From contig JBPJFZ010000001.1 in assembly GCA_051208035.1 (NCBI GenBank), forward strand, positions 587,274 to 651,273: DNA of 64,000 nt, read 5' to 3'. Of the stretch, positions 24,486 to 33,551 are shown piece by piece. The notes beneath the pieces are model-generated. The model had not been told where the DNA came from. It did not search any database and was given only the letters and a program-made list of their open reading frames with translations. Positions within the stretch are counted from its first letter, which is position 1. Each line of letters opens with the position of its first letter. The position numbers and the translations under genes are program-made. The stretch comes from JACKOB01 sp024234575 (GTDB taxonomy: Bacteria > Pseudomonadota > Gammaproteobacteria > Pseudomonadales > Oleiphilaceae).

Positions 24486-25847
24486 TTGAAATCGATGCTT
24501 TTTAGAACTCTCCTCGCCGCATCCGTTGCCATGGTTGCGACCTCCACATTTGCAAAAGTCAGCCCTGAGCAAGTCAACCGCATGGGGACTGACATCACTC
24601 CTCTAGGTGCCCAGACAATTGGCAATGCCGACGGCACCATACCATCCTGGACAGGGGGGATTACCGAGCCACCCGCTGGATATGAGCAAGGAAAGAACCA
24701 CATAGACCCATTTAGCGATGACAAAATCCTGCTAACCATCACAAACGAAAATGTAGGCACCTATAAGAAAAATCTGACCGAAGGGCAGCTTGCGCTACTT
24801 AAACAGTATGCACCAGGCTTTAAGATGAATGTGTACCCCAGTCGCCGCAGCGCCTCTTACCCCGACTGGATATATACAAAACTCAAAGAAAATGCCTTAA
24901 ACGCAGAGCTTCTAGAAAACGGCAATGGCGTGAGAGGTACTATTGCGACAAGCCCATTTCCAATTCCCACGCTCGGCATTGAAGTAATATGGAACCATAT
25001 ACTTCGCTTTCGTGGAGAACAGGCAGAATTTCGCGCAGCTTTTGTTACCCCGACCAAAGAAGGAAGTTATACGCCCATCCTCACAGAGTATGCTTATTAC
25101 TTCGCATACAGCCAACCTGGGGCAACTCTCGAGGACATAGACAACAAAATCTTTTACTTGCGAACAAAAGTACTGGCCCCTTCCAAACTTGCCGGCACAC
25201 TTAATCTCATACACGAAACACTGGATCAGGTACGAAGTCCTAGAAAGGCATGGCGCTATGAATCTGGCACCAGAAGGCTCCGCAGAACACCCAACCTCGC
25301 CTACAGTGAAGACTTTCCAAACAGCTCAGGATTAAGAACCATCGACCAAACGGATATGTACAACGGCGCACCTAACCAATACGAGTGGGAGCTAAAAGGA
25401 AAGCGAGAAGTTTATACCCCTTACAACTCGTACAAGCTGCACAGCGATAAGTTAAAGATTGAAAACATCATACGCCCCAAACATATCAACCAGGACTTGG
25501 CGCGCTACGAATTACATCGCGTTTGGGTTGTCGAAGGAAATCTGCGTGATGGCATAGAGCATAAGTACCAAAAACGTCGTCTCTACTTCGATGAGGATAG
25601 CTGGCAGATTGTTCTCTCCGAGGAATACGATAGCAAGAATACGTTATGGCGCGTTTCCGAAGCACACACCATCAACTACTATGACGTACCGGTGCTCTGG
25701 ACAACCTTTGACGTTACCTACGATTTAAAAGATGAACGTTATTTCGCCGACGGCCTGGATAACGAGGAAGGCACCATAAACTTCCATCCAAACCTTAACG
25801 CTAATGACTTCTCCCCCAGTGCGGCGCGGCGCGAAACCAAACGATAG
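24486..25847 (+). CDS. DUF1329 outer-membrane/periplasmic protein
   Basis: 453 residues. A signal peptide is clear (MLFRTLLAASVAMVATSTFA, cut before KVSPEQ). The mature protein carries DUF1329 features: GTDITPLGAQTIGNADGTIPSWTGG (in two parts) near the start, a central arginine-rich EYA-YYFAYSQPG region, and a C-terminal ERYFADGLDNEEG. The family is expected to adopt a LolA-like fold and act at the outer membrane, but its role is not settled. The start is a TTG at 24486 with AGGAG exactly seven bases upstream; the ATG three codons later has poorer spacing. It stands alone with its own terminator. Confidence 0.83.
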   Translation: MKSMLFRTLLAASVAMVATSTFAKVSPEQVNRMGTDITPLGAQTIGNADGTIPSWTGGITEPPAGYEQGKNHIDPFSDDKILLTITNENVGTYKKNLTEGQLALLKQYAPGFKMNVYPSRRSASYPDWIYTKLKENALNAELLENGNGVRGTIATSPFPIPTLGIEVIWNHILRFRGEQAEFRAAFVTPTKEGSYTPILTEYAYYFAYSQPGATLEDIDNKIFYLRTKVLAPSKLAGTLNLIHETLDQVRSPRKAWRYESGTRRLRRTPNLAYSEDFPNSSGLRTIDQTDMYNGAPNQYEWELKGKREVYTPYNSYKLHSDKLKIENIIRPKHINQDLARYELHRVWVVEGNLRDGIEHKYQKRRLYFDEDSWQIVLSEEYDSKNTLWRVSEAHTINYYDVPVLWTTFDVTYDLKDERYFADGLDNEEGTINFHPNLNANDFSPSAARRETKR

Positions 25848-25864
25848 AGTTACCAAGTCAGCAT

Positions 25865-25900
25865 CTCGCCCTGTTTACTGGGGCGAGTTGCTTGTTTTAC
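25865..25900 (+). terminator. Rho-independent terminator after the DUF1329 gene
   Basis: CTCGCCC (25865-25871) pairs with GGGCGAG (25881-25887), followed by TTGCTTGTTTT. Confidence 0.65.
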
Positions 25901-26037
25901 GCCATTTTTTTACCTGTTAATCCCCCTTTTTACCGACAGTTTAACGTCGTACAAACTTGCTGCCGCGAAGAATATGAACTTTACTGTAGTGGTAACAATC
26001 CATGAAAACACTCTAACCGTTGGTACCAAGAATAATC

Positions 26038-27081
26038 ATGGCAACCCCAGTTCTCATATGTGACGATTCAAGTGTAGCTCGCAAGCAGATGGCGCGATCA
26101 TTGCCCGCCAACTGGGATGTTGAGATCTCTTTCGCGAACAACGGCCAGGAAGGCGTCGATGCCCTAAAAGAAGGTAAAGGCGATATCCTGTTTCTGGACC
26201 TAAACATGCCTGTAATGGATGGCTATGAGGTACTTGAGGCGATATGCAAACAAGACTTGCCCACCATGGTTATTGTGGTCTCCGGGGACATTCAACCTGA
26301 AGCCAATCAGCGGGTTAAAAAGCTAGGGGCGATCGAGTTTATAAAGAAGCCGGTAGATCCCGAGCAAGTTAAGAAAATTTTATCTGACTACGGCATGTAT
26401 ACCGAGGCGACGGAACAAGCCGCAACAGCAACGCCAGTACCCGCCGCCACCCACCGCACACTTTCTGATGAAGTCTTATCTAAATCCGGCACGATCAACC
26501 TTATTGATTGTATCCAGGAAATGTCAAACGTTGCGATGGGGCAAGCGGCAGATTTACTTGCCAGATTATTAGATGTGTTCGTGGTACTGCCTATCCCGAA
26601 AGTGAACTTTCTGGAAGCCAGCGAGCTGCAAATGGCACTATCATTTGCCGAACAAGAAAGCACTTACTCTGCCGTCTGCCAGGGGTTTATCGGGTCAGGC
26701 ATTGCCGGCGAGGCTCTGGTTATTTTCAGTGACTCGAGCTTTAACGATATGGCCAAACTGGTCAAATACAAAGGCGAAATAAACGCCAATGTCGAGCTGG
26801 AATTACTAATGGATATCGCCAGCATTCTGGTTGGTGCATGCACTAACAGTATCGCTTCGCAAATGGATATCTCTTTCAGCCTCGGGCACCCTATTGTGCT
26901 AGGACAACATGTCAATGTTGGCGAACTTATAAAAGCCAATGCCAAGCGCTGGAAAAAAACACTGACCATCGAAATTACCTACCAGGTGGAGAATTACGAC
27001 ATCACCTGCGACTTGCTGTTACTGCTTACGGAAGACTCAATGGATATGCTGAAAAAGCGGCTAGCCTTCCTGATGAACTGA
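26038..27081 (+). CDS. Response regulator with CheC/CheX-like output domain
   Basis: 347 residues. Receiver domain at 1-120: acidic pair ICDDSS, phospho-acceptor in LFLDLNMPVMDG near residue 59, conserved Lys in IKKPVDP. A Thr/Ala-rich linker follows, then about residues 145-345 with a CheC/CheX-like fold; ELELLMDIASILVGACTNSI resembles the helix that carries the phosphatase residues in CheC/FliY proteins. Such proteins remove phosphate from CheY-like receivers or modify chemotaxis output. The gene is 59 bases upstream of a PAS-GGDEF gene on the same strand, so the two probably signal together. ATG 26038 is preferred over a TTG six codons earlier. Confidence 0.8.
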   Translation: MATPVLICDDSSVARKQMARSLPANWDVEISFANNGQEGVDALKEGKGDILFLDLNMPVMDGYEVLEAICKQDLPTMVIVVSGDIQPEANQRVKKLGAIEFIKKPVDPEQVKKILSDYGMYTEATEQAATATPVPAATHRTLSDEVLSKSGTINLIDCIQEMSNVAMGQAADLLARLLDVFVVLPIPKVNFLEASELQMALSFAEQESTYSAVCQGFIGSGIAGEALVIFSDSSFNDMAKLVKYKGEINANVELELLMDIASILVGACTNSIASQMDISFSLGHPIVLGQHVNVGELIKANAKRWKKTLTIEITYQVENYDITCDLLLLLTEDSMDMLKKRLAFLMN

Positions 27082-27140
27082 ATCCAGGCATAGTTATCGC
27101 CTGCAACCAACGTTAAACCGGATAAATAGAATCGACCAAC

Positions 27141-28106
27141 ATGGCTAACACTAATTTCGATATCACTGAATTTCATTGGCTCATGGATATGCTTCAGACC
27201 ATTGATGTAGGGTTGGTCGTGCTTGATCGCAACTATGCCGTACAGGTCTGGAACAGTTTCATGGAGAACCATAGCGGCCTGCGCCCCACCCAGGTAAAGG
27301 GCCAATTGCTCTTCGATATTTTTGCCAACATTGATGAAGACTGGTTGAGGCAAAAAACCGACGCCGTGTTCTTATTAAAGAACCGGGCATTTACCACCTG
27401 GGAACAACGCCCCTATCTGATGCAGTTTAAAAACTACCGTCCAATTACCGGCACGGAAGAGTTTATGTATCAAAACATCACTATATCACCACTGGTTTCT
27501 GCCAATGGCGAAGTAAACAACGTCTGTATCATTATCTATGATGTTACTGACATAGCCTCAAACCGAAAAGCGCTGGAAGACGCCAACAAAGAGCTAGCCC
27601 GACTAAGCCGAACAGATAAACTCACACAACTGAACAATCGTGGCTACTGGGAAGAGTGCCTGGTAAAAGAGTTCAACCGCTACCAGCGCTACCGTCATAC
27701 CTGCTCGCTGATAATGTTCGACATCGACCACTTCAAAAAGGTAAATGATACTTATGGCCACCAGGCCGGTGACGAGGTCATTCGTGTCGTCTCAAGATTA
27801 CTCCGAGACAGCCTGAGAACAACGGATACCGCAGGGCGTTATGGCGGTGAAGAATTTGGCGTTATCCTATCGGATACCGATGCTCAAGGTGCACTGGTGT
27901 TTGCAGAAAGGCTACGCGCCAACATAGAAGCCATGGTTGTTCAGCATGAAGATCTGGCCATTAAGTTCACTATCAGCCTGGGTATTTCAGAACTTTCCTC
28001 TGGATGTAAGAGCTACAAAGCCTGGCTGGAAGAGTCTGATCTTGCACTCTACCACTGTAAACATCACGGTCGAAATCAGGCACACATTTATCAAGCGGGC
28101 GAATAA
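27141..28106 (+). CDS. PAS-GGDEF diguanylate cyclase
   Basis: 321 residues, soluble. A PAS domain spans about 12-125 (VGLVVLDRNYAVQVWNSFME near its start), then a short coiled-coil and a GGDEF domain at about 155-318. The active site reads GGEEF, a functional variant; the metal-binding FDIDHFKKVNDTYGH is intact. There is no RxxD inhibitory site in the five residues before GGEEF. It should make cyclic di-GMP in response to a PAS-bound signal or to the receiver protein encoded upstream. The CheC/CheX-like regulator and this gene are probably one operon. A stem-loop follows the stop. Confidence 0.9.
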   Translation: MANTNFDITEFHWLMDMLQTIDVGLVVLDRNYAVQVWNSFMENHSGLRPTQVKGQLLFDIFANIDEDWLRQKTDAVFLLKNRAFTTWEQRPYLMQFKNYRPITGTEEFMYQNITISPLVSANGEVNNVCIIIYDVTDIASNRKALEDANKELARLSRTDKLTQLNNRGYWEECLVKEFNRYQRYRHTCSLIMFDIDHFKKVNDTYGHQAGDEVIRVVSRLLRDSLRTTDTAGRYGGEEFGVILSDTDAQGALVFAERLRANIEAMVVQHEDLAIKFTISLGISELSSGCKSYKAWLEESDLALYHCKHHGRNQAHIYQAGE

Positions 28107-28132
28107 AAAAGAAACATGTCCCGCTTGTTTGC
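28092..28132 (+). terminator. Candidate terminator at the end of the cyclase gene
   Basis: CAAGCGGG (28092-28099) and CCCGCTTG (28120-28127) form an 8-bp stem with a 20-base loop, followed by TTTGCC. The left arm is inside the last codons. Confidence 0.35.
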
Positions 28133-28184
28133 CTTAGCAAAAAGAAATAATAATGCAGCAACTGTATTTCGGATGTTTTAACGC

Positions 28185-29072
28185 TTGGCTGCAAACATAA
28201 AAAACTCACTGCCCCCCCTTGGTAAACTATTTGCACTACAGACCGCATCTCTCTGCCTGACTCTGTGCTCAAATTGCGCAACAGCCGCAAGGGATGAGCC
28301 GGCAACAGATGTCCAACCTCGGATGGATGCTAAATCAGAGGCTCACTACAGCTATGCTTTCTACCTGGGTAGCGGTATTTATCAGGTTAACGACCAGAAA
28401 GCAGCCATATTCAACATCCCTTTCAGTCATATGTTTGTCAACGACGACGAGGAGATTTTTACCTTACGTTTTCCACTATCTATAGGGCTATTTGGCTTTG
28501 ATAAAGACAGTATAAAAGATCTGGACATACCTTCACGGGCCGATACCGTATCTTTAGCTCTGGGCGCAGAGAAGACCTGGATCAGCGACAACGACTGGAC
28601 ACTCACCCCCTATGCCGATGCAGGTTACACCTGGTCAGATACCACCGATCAAAAAGCCCTGCTGTATTCAATAGGTGCCAGATTAAACAAGCACTTCGTC
28701 GCATTCGAGCGCATGCATTTGTGGGGTAACCGCCTCTTTATGGCGGGCCATAAAGATCTAGGCCTTGATACACAGGGCAGTTTTGCCGCCTGGGAAACAG
28801 GTATCGACTGGGAACTACCCTGGCATTTCAATATCGGCCCTGCCCAGTTCAACACCCACGCATACGGAGCAGCCTATTGGTACTTAATACCGGTAAAATT
28901 TTTTGGCCGTGAAGAGGAAGAGAAAGTGAAGTACAGCGTCGAAGCAGGCTTAAGTGTCAGTTCTCCCCTGCTAAGTAATGATTTATGGATCCCCATCGAC
29001 AGGCTGGGTTTAGGCGTTCGTGCTGGCGATGGCATTTATGCACTTAAATTTGTAATGGGGATGCCCTTTTAG
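28185..29072 (+). CDS. Probable outer-membrane protein of unknown function
   Basis: 295 residues. The N-terminus has a hydrophobic, cysteine-containing stretch (LFALQTASLCLTLCSNCATAA) that looks like a signal peptide. The rest alternates polar and hydrophobic residues with many aromatics (SYAFYLGSGIYQV, YADAGYTWSD, AYGAAYWYLIPVKFFG) and ends KFVMGMPF with a terminal Phe, as in small beta-barrels. The start is uncertain: a TTG at 28185 with GGA some eleven bases upstream is used because no ATG precedes the signal region. It follows the cyclase gene by 78 bases. I do not recognise a named family. Confidence 0.6.
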   Translation: MAANIKNSLPPLGKLFALQTASLCLTLCSNCATAARDEPATDVQPRMDAKSEAHYSYAFYLGSGIYQVNDQKAAIFNIPFSHMFVNDDEEIFTLRFPLSIGLFGFDKDSIKDLDIPSRADTVSLALGAEKTWISDNDWTLTPYADAGYTWSDTTDQKALLYSIGARLNKHFVAFERMHLWGNRLFMAGHKDLGLDTQGSFAAWETGIDWELPWHFNIGPAQFNTHAYGAAYWYLIPVKFFGREEEEKVKYSVEAGLSVSSPLLSNDLWIPIDRLGLGVRAGDGIYALKFVMGMPF

Positions 29073-29086
29073 CCAAACCATAATTT

Positions 29087-29104
29087 CATTGGGCTATCCC
29101 AATG
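29087..29104. terminator. Candidate hairpin between convergent genes
   Basis: CATTGGG (29087-29093), CTAT loop, CCCAATG (29098-29104). No strong T tract; position between two convergent genes is the main support. Confidence 0.35.
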
Positions 29105-29110
29105 CTGTTC

Positions 29111-29344
29111 TTAACATAGCCCCCCTGAGATTAAGACCACAGCACCTATCCCCATAAACTCAACCAAAACAGTCTTGATAACAAACCCTAAAACACCAGT
29201 AAACAACCCAATAAATAAAATCATCATGCCAAACCTTCCGGCCTTCGACTTTTTAGCAAGATCGTAAATGATAAACCCCATATAGATAATCAGCCCGCCA
29301 ACCAATATGATGGTTGAATAGTAAGCGAATTGTTCTTCACTCAT
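29111..29344 (-). CDS. DUF2788 small membrane protein
   Basis: 77 residues with two transmembrane helices (YYSTIILVGGLIIYMGFIIY and MMILFIGLFTGVLGFVIKTV) separated by a basic loop (DLAKKSKAGRFG). This matches the DUF2788 family of gammaproteobacteria; its role is unknown. AAGGAGA before the ATG at 29344 fixes the start. Confidence 0.8.
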   Translation of the reverse strand: MSEEQFAYYSTIILVGGLIIYMGFIIYDLAKKSKAGRFGMMILFIGLFTGVLGFVIKTVLVEFMGIGAVVLISGGLC

Positions 29345-29562
29345 TGATGTCTCCTTGTTAACTGCTATCAGAAAACGACTGCCAATGACCTGATTTCAAG
29401 TCAGTACAATAAAAAGAACATTGCAATGCTACACAACCTGCAACGCCAGGGAGCCGGATTATAGCGATATACCGTTTGAAATTCATTATTGAGTCTCACT
29501 GGCCCAATTCGCTATGATGGCGCTCAGTTTGTCCCATGCACTTACACTATTGGCATATCTCT

Positions 29563-30021
29563 ATGAACTATTGGTTAATGAAATCTGAGCCAGACGTATT
29601 TAGTATTGATGATCTGGCCAACCGCCCTACACAGACAGAACCCTGGGATGGGGTAAGAAACTACCAGGCACGCAATATGATGCGAGACGCTATGAAAGTA
29701 GGTGACCAAATCTTTTTCTATCACTCTAACTGCGATGAACCCGGTATTGTAGGTATCGCAGAAGTCGTTAGAGAGGGATATCCAGATCATACGGCAAGAA
29801 ACCCGGATGGAAAATATTATGACCCCAAGGCCACTGAAGAAAATCCGCGATGGTTTATGGTGGACATCAAATTTATCACGAAGTTTGCGCGTACTATTTC
29901 TCTGCGCCAACTAAAAGAAATGCCTGAGTTAGTCGATATGCCGCTTGTCCGCAAAGGCAACCGCTTGAGTGTCATGCCTGTCGACAAACCATTTTGGGAG
30001 ATTATCAACGCTTTGGTTTAG
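29563..30021 (+). CDS. EVE-domain protein (thymocyte nuclear protein 1 type)
   Basis: 152 residues, a single EVE domain with the standard start MNYWLMKSEPDVFSIDDL, the WDGVRNYQARN segment, and the C-terminal end VMPVDKPFWEII. EVE domains are related to PUA/YTH and bind modified bases in DNA or RNA; stand-alone bacterial copies are widespread and not well defined. The ATG at 29563 is chosen because the family sequence begins there. It is divergent from DUF2788. Confidence 0.92.
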   Translation: MNYWLMKSEPDVFSIDDLANRPTQTEPWDGVRNYQARNMMRDAMKVGDQIFFYHSNCDEPGIVGIAEVVREGYPDHTARNPDGKYYDPKATEENPRWFMVDIKFITKFARTISLRQLKEMPELVDMPLVRKGNRLSVMPVDKPFWEIINALV

Positions 30022-30252
30022 CCGCTTTCTAAATTAACAAGCCGACGTTTTATAACAACTTTCAATGACCGCTTTTCAACCCTTTTGACGAGCGGTGCTC
30101 TCTTCTCCCGTCGTAAATTTCGTGAACAAACCTTTTTGTTGCCTATACTGATTAGTAACGAGAAAAATTGTACGCAATGCTGTCTGCTCAAATTCACCTC
30201 AGCAAAAAAATCCAAACATAAAACATTTCTGTACCACAATATAGGCAAACGA
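30022..30252. other. 231-base region upstream of the chemoreceptor gene
   Basis: The frame of the chemoreceptor stays open through part of it, but the residues are unlike any receptor. A TATACT hexamer near 30147 could be its -10 element. Nothing else is seen. Confidence 0.4.
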
Positions 30253-31863
30253 ATGCACGGACTTACCATCAAACAGCTCATCATTATCTTTGCAATTTGC
30301 TTCGGTGGCTTAACACTGTTCCAGTCAGCGTTGATGTTCTATCAGGCTAATGAAATAGACAAACGTATTCATCACAACAGTGAAGTTATTCTACCCATTA
30401 TCAAAACCACTCTCGCCGCCAAACTTGCCGTGGTGCAGGTACAACAATGGCTAACGGACATCAGTGCTACTCGGGGGCAAGATGGGCTTGATGACGGCTT
30501 TAAAGAAGCGTCTGCCGCCGCTTCAGAGTTTCGCGAGCATATTGCACAGCTGATTAAACTCAACCCTGCACAATCTGATGACTATAAGAAGATCATGCCG
30601 ATATTCGAGGCATACGTCGTAACGGGAGAGAAAATGGCAAAGGCGTATATTACCGACGGCCCTGCACAGGGTAATAAGGTTATGGCTGAATTTGACAGTG
30701 CCGCCGCCGCCATATCTGCACAAATCAGCCTGTTAACGGATAAGCTGGAGGTTATCGAAACGAAAGAAACCAGCAAAGAGCTTAGCACCGCGAGCACGAC
30801 AAAAACTTCTGTCATTATCATTACCTGCGCATATGCAATGCTATTGTTTTGGCTACTCTACTTAAGTTACCACTACATCATTAATCCTGCGCGTTACCTC
30901 AGAGATGAGCTCACCAAGATTGCAGGGGGCGATTTTACGGCACAGGTGAAGATTCGACGCAATGATGAAATTGGCGACATATCAAAAGCCACCGCAGACA
31001 TAATCAGAGAGCTGGGTAAATTGCTTAGCACCATCACAGGCACTGGAATGCAGGTTTCGGCACATTCTCATGCACTTCTCTATGTTATTGATGACAACGA
31101 CCGTTATCTAAATGACCAGAACAGTCAGACGCAAAAAATTGTCACATCTATAGAACACTTAGCAGCAGCCGCCAATGAAGTTGAAATGCGCTCGAACGAA
31201 GCGACTGCCTCCAGCACTTCGGTGCGCGATCAGGCTAAAGAAGGCGAGCGTATTATTGCGCAATCATTAACCTCAACGCTGGCGTTAGCCAAAGAACTTG
31301 AACATGCCGGCAATGTAATAGAAGAGCTGGCTTCCAGCAGCGTAAACATTAACCAGGTCATGTCAGTGATTCAAAGTATCGCCGAGCAAACCAACTTACT
31401 AGCACTTAATGCGGCGATTGAGGCTGCTCGGGCGGGAGAGCAAGGTCGGGGATTTGCGGTAGTGGCTGATGAGGTCCGCTCACTAGCACAGAAAACCCAG
31501 GAATCCGCGTCCCAGATAGAAGAAATGGTTGATACATTACAAAAAAGAGCGAAAGAGGCTGTAAAAATCATCAACCACAATAAAGAGCAAGCCCAAAATA
31601 ATGCAAATTCGGGAGAAAAAGCCAATCAGGCTATGCATGCAATTTTTGAGTCAATCGCCAAAATTGACGACATTAATCACCAAATTTACCAATCAGCGAC
31701 GAATCAAACGAGCATTAGTCAAGATGTAGAGGATAACATCCACGCTATTAGCGCCTTGGGGGATAAATTTCATCAAAACGCTGCTCGCACTCACCGGTTT
31801 AGTGAAAAGTTAAGTCTGGAAGCTAAACGCTTTTCAGATATTTCGAACAGCTTTAACATATAG
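30253..31863 (+). CDS. Methyl-accepting chemotaxis protein
   Basis: 536 residues. TM1 at about 6-30 (LIIIFAICFGGLTLFQSALM), a helical periplasmic sensor of about 150 residues, TM2 near 195 (SVIIITCAYAMLLFWLLYL), HAMP linker (GGDFTAQVKIRRNDEIGD), then the signalling domain. The hairpin tip IAEQTNLLALNAAIEAARAG and GRGFAVVADEVRSLA is canonical. The start at ATG 30253 is chosen because the upstream open frame is not receptor-like and AGG lies eight bases before it. Its ligand is unknown. No other chemotaxis gene is adjacent. Confidence 0.93.
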   Translation: MHGLTIKQLIIIFAICFGGLTLFQSALMFYQANEIDKRIHHNSEVILPIIKTTLAAKLAVVQVQQWLTDISATRGQDGLDDGFKEASAAASEFREHIAQLIKLNPAQSDDYKKIMPIFEAYVVTGEKMAKAYITDGPAQGNKVMAEFDSAAAAISAQISLLTDKLEVIETKETSKELSTASTTKTSVIIITCAYAMLLFWLLYLSYHYIINPARYLRDELTKIAGGDFTAQVKIRRNDEIGDISKATADIIRELGKLLSTITGTGMQVSAHSHALLYVIDDNDRYLNDQNSQTQKIVTSIEHLAAAANEVEMRSNEATASSTSVRDQAKEGERIIAQSLTSTLALAKELEHAGNVIEELASSSVNINQVMSVIQSIAEQTNLLALNAAIEAARAGEQGRGFAVVADEVRSLAQKTQESASQIEEMVDTLQKRAKEAVKIINHNKEQAQNNANSGEKANQAMHAIFESIAKIDDINHQIYQSATNQTSISQDVEDNIHAISALGDKFHQNAARTHRFSEKLSLEAKRFSDISNSFNI

Positions 31864-31944
31864 GCTTTCGTTAATACTAGGACGTTTAGACAGATGGCTA
31901 CACTTCAAGTGCTCTTAAGAAAACGCATAGCTGATAGGCTAATT

Positions 31945-32223
31945 TTAAGAGCTAACTGAGGCACCACAATCGCCGCTCATTAACCAGTCGTAAAGAGCCT
32001 GCTCATCAAATGGCCAGCCTATTTCCTGGCGGCTATCCATATCAATTAACACAGGTATGCGAATGCCATACGCTTCAATAAGCGCATCATCATTGGCGAT
32101 ATCTACTTTGCGCCAGGTTATCGGGTAATGAGCCGAAACATTTTGTATCACTGCCTCAGCCAGTTCACACAAATGGCATGCTTCGGTGTGATATAGCACG
32201 AATTTTTTTGCCAACGCTGTCAC
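31945..32223 (-). CDS. Glutaredoxin-family protein
   Basis: 92 residues, thioredoxin fold. The redox site is CHLC in LYHTEACHLCELAEAV; the cis-proline segment reads GIRIPVLID. This is the short glutaredoxin-like (DUF836) type found near unrelated genes. The start is uncertain: GTG 32223 lies too close to the AAGG site, whereas the TTG three codons later is better spaced. Confidence 0.8.
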   Translation of the reverse strand: MTALAKKFVLYHTEACHLCELAEAVIQNVSAHYPITWRKVDIANDDALIEAYGIRIPVLIDMDSRQEIGWPFDEQALYDWLMSGDCGASVSS

Positions 32224-32567
32224 CTTCTAAAAACTCACAATACAGCGACGCTATAGAAGCGATCCTTGCGCCGCGCCAATTTTAAGTCTGCACACAATAC
32301 AAACTATCTTAAAAACTTACAAAAAAAATACTGGATCATCTGTAGTATTTCGCCAATAATCTGACATCCATTCAGTCGCGCGAAAGTCTCTGATGTCTGG
32401 TATGCAAGTACATCGGGAATATCTGTTTAATTAGCCTGCCCAGGCGATTAAACAGACGTTTCCTAACACAGCGTTGCGCAGCTTATATTGCATCGATTTA
32501 ATAAACGGTGCAGTCGGGTGACCTGCCCAAATTACAAATATAATCATACTCCAAGGATTTCTGATTA
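32224..32567. other. 344-base region between the glutaredoxin-like gene and rdgC
   Basis: No protein gene is seen. It contains the long hairpin described at 32422-32456 and the rdgC ribosome site AAGGA just before the ATG. Confidence 0.5.
32422..32456. repeat. Long hairpin in the rdgC leader
   Basis: Perfect 10-bp arms TCTGTTTAAT (32422-32431) and ATTAAACAGA (32447-32456) enclose a second perfect stem GCCTG (32434-32438) / CAGGC (32441-32445). No T tract follows on either strand, so it may be an operator or an RNA structure instead of a terminator. Confidence 0.6.
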
Positions 32568-33494
32568 ATGTGGTTTAAAAACATACTTATTTATCGATTT
32601 TCAAAACCCTTTAGCCTTTCAGCCGAAGAACTCGAAAGTAAACTCGCCGAAGCGCCCGCACTCCCTTGTGGGCCGCAAGAACAATTTAGACAAGGCTGGT
32701 CGGCGCCATTAGGACGCAATGGAGAGCAGCTGGTACACGTTACTGGCCCTTACTGGATGATCTCGCTCTGCAAGGAAGAACGAATATTGCCATCATCTGT
32801 TATTAAAGAAGCACTGGACGAAAAAGTTCAGGCAATCGAAGACGAGCAGGCACGAAAAGTCAGAAAGAAAGAAAAAGACGAGCTAAAAGAAGAAATAATC
32901 ACCGACCTGCTCCCGAGAGCATTTAAGCGTTCATCATACACTTACGCTTATATCGATACGCGTAATAACTGGCTGATCGTTAACGCTTCTTCAGGTAAAA
33001 AAGCCGATGACTTAACGAGCTTTTTGCGTAAAACGCTTGGCTCTTTGCCGGTAAAATTCCCAGAAGTTAATTCCAGTCCTGCAGCCATGATGACTGCCTG
33101 GGTAGAAGGTACAGACACCATACCCGGTGAGTTTGTAATAAATGATGAATGCGAACTGCAATCTCAGTCGCAAGAGAAGTCAGTGGTGCGTTGCCGAGGC
33201 GTTGATATGGCAGGCGATGAGCTACAAACCCATATCAAGGCAGATAAGCAGGTAGTTAAGCTGGCGCTTAGCTGGCAGGAGCGTATGTCGTTTATTTTTA
33301 ACGAAGACCTCAGCATTAAGCGCATTAAATTTGGTGAATTCGTTGAAGAAAAAATGGGCGATATGAACCCAGAGTCAGCGGCCGAGCGCTTTGATGCAAG
33401 CTTTTCAATTATGGCGGCAGAGTTTGCAGAGTTCATTCCGCAGATTCTCAATGCATTTGGTGGCGAAGACGATACGAAGCTGGTCGCGGCTTAG
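32568..33494 (+). CDS. rdgC: RdgC, recombination-associated DNA-binding protein
   Basis: 308 residues, the normal family length. It starts with the characteristic MWFKNILIYRFSKPF and has a GWSAPLGRNG segment near 45. RdgC forms a ring on duplex DNA and limits RecA access. The C-terminal part is acidic (GGEDDTKLVAA). It stands alone and is convergent with the acetyltransferase gene. The start follows AAGGA. Confidence 0.96.
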   Translation: MWFKNILIYRFSKPFSLSAEELESKLAEAPALPCGPQEQFRQGWSAPLGRNGEQLVHVTGPYWMISLCKEERILPSSVIKEALDEKVQAIEDEQARKVRKKEKDELKEEIITDLLPRAFKRSSYTYAYIDTRNNWLIVNASSGKKADDLTSFLRKTLGSLPVKFPEVNSSPAAMMTAWVEGTDTIPGEFVINDECELQSQSQEKSVVRCRGVDMAGDELQTHIKADKQVVKLALSWQERMSFIFNEDLSIKRIKFGEFVEEKMGDMNPESAAERFDASFSIMAAEFAEFIPQILNAFGGEDDTKLVAA

Positions 33495-33523
33495 TAAGAG
33501 CGGTTTTACATTGCAGCGGTTAA

Positions 33524-33547
33524 GGCGGGGTCTGTATCGACCCCGCC
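33524..33547. terminator. Shared hairpin between rdgC and the acetyltransferase gene
   Basis: GGCGGGGTC (33524-33532) and GACCCCGCC (33539-33547) form a perfect 9-bp GC-rich stem with loop TGTATC. No T tract, but it lies between two convergent genes. Confidence 0.5.
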
Positions 33548-33551
33548 AACA

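Noticed and set aside
31911..31952. Inverted repeat GCTCTTAA / TTAAGAGC between the chemoreceptor and glutaredoxin genes
   Set aside because: Eight-base arms with a 26-base loop and no T tract on either strand; too weak to call a terminator.
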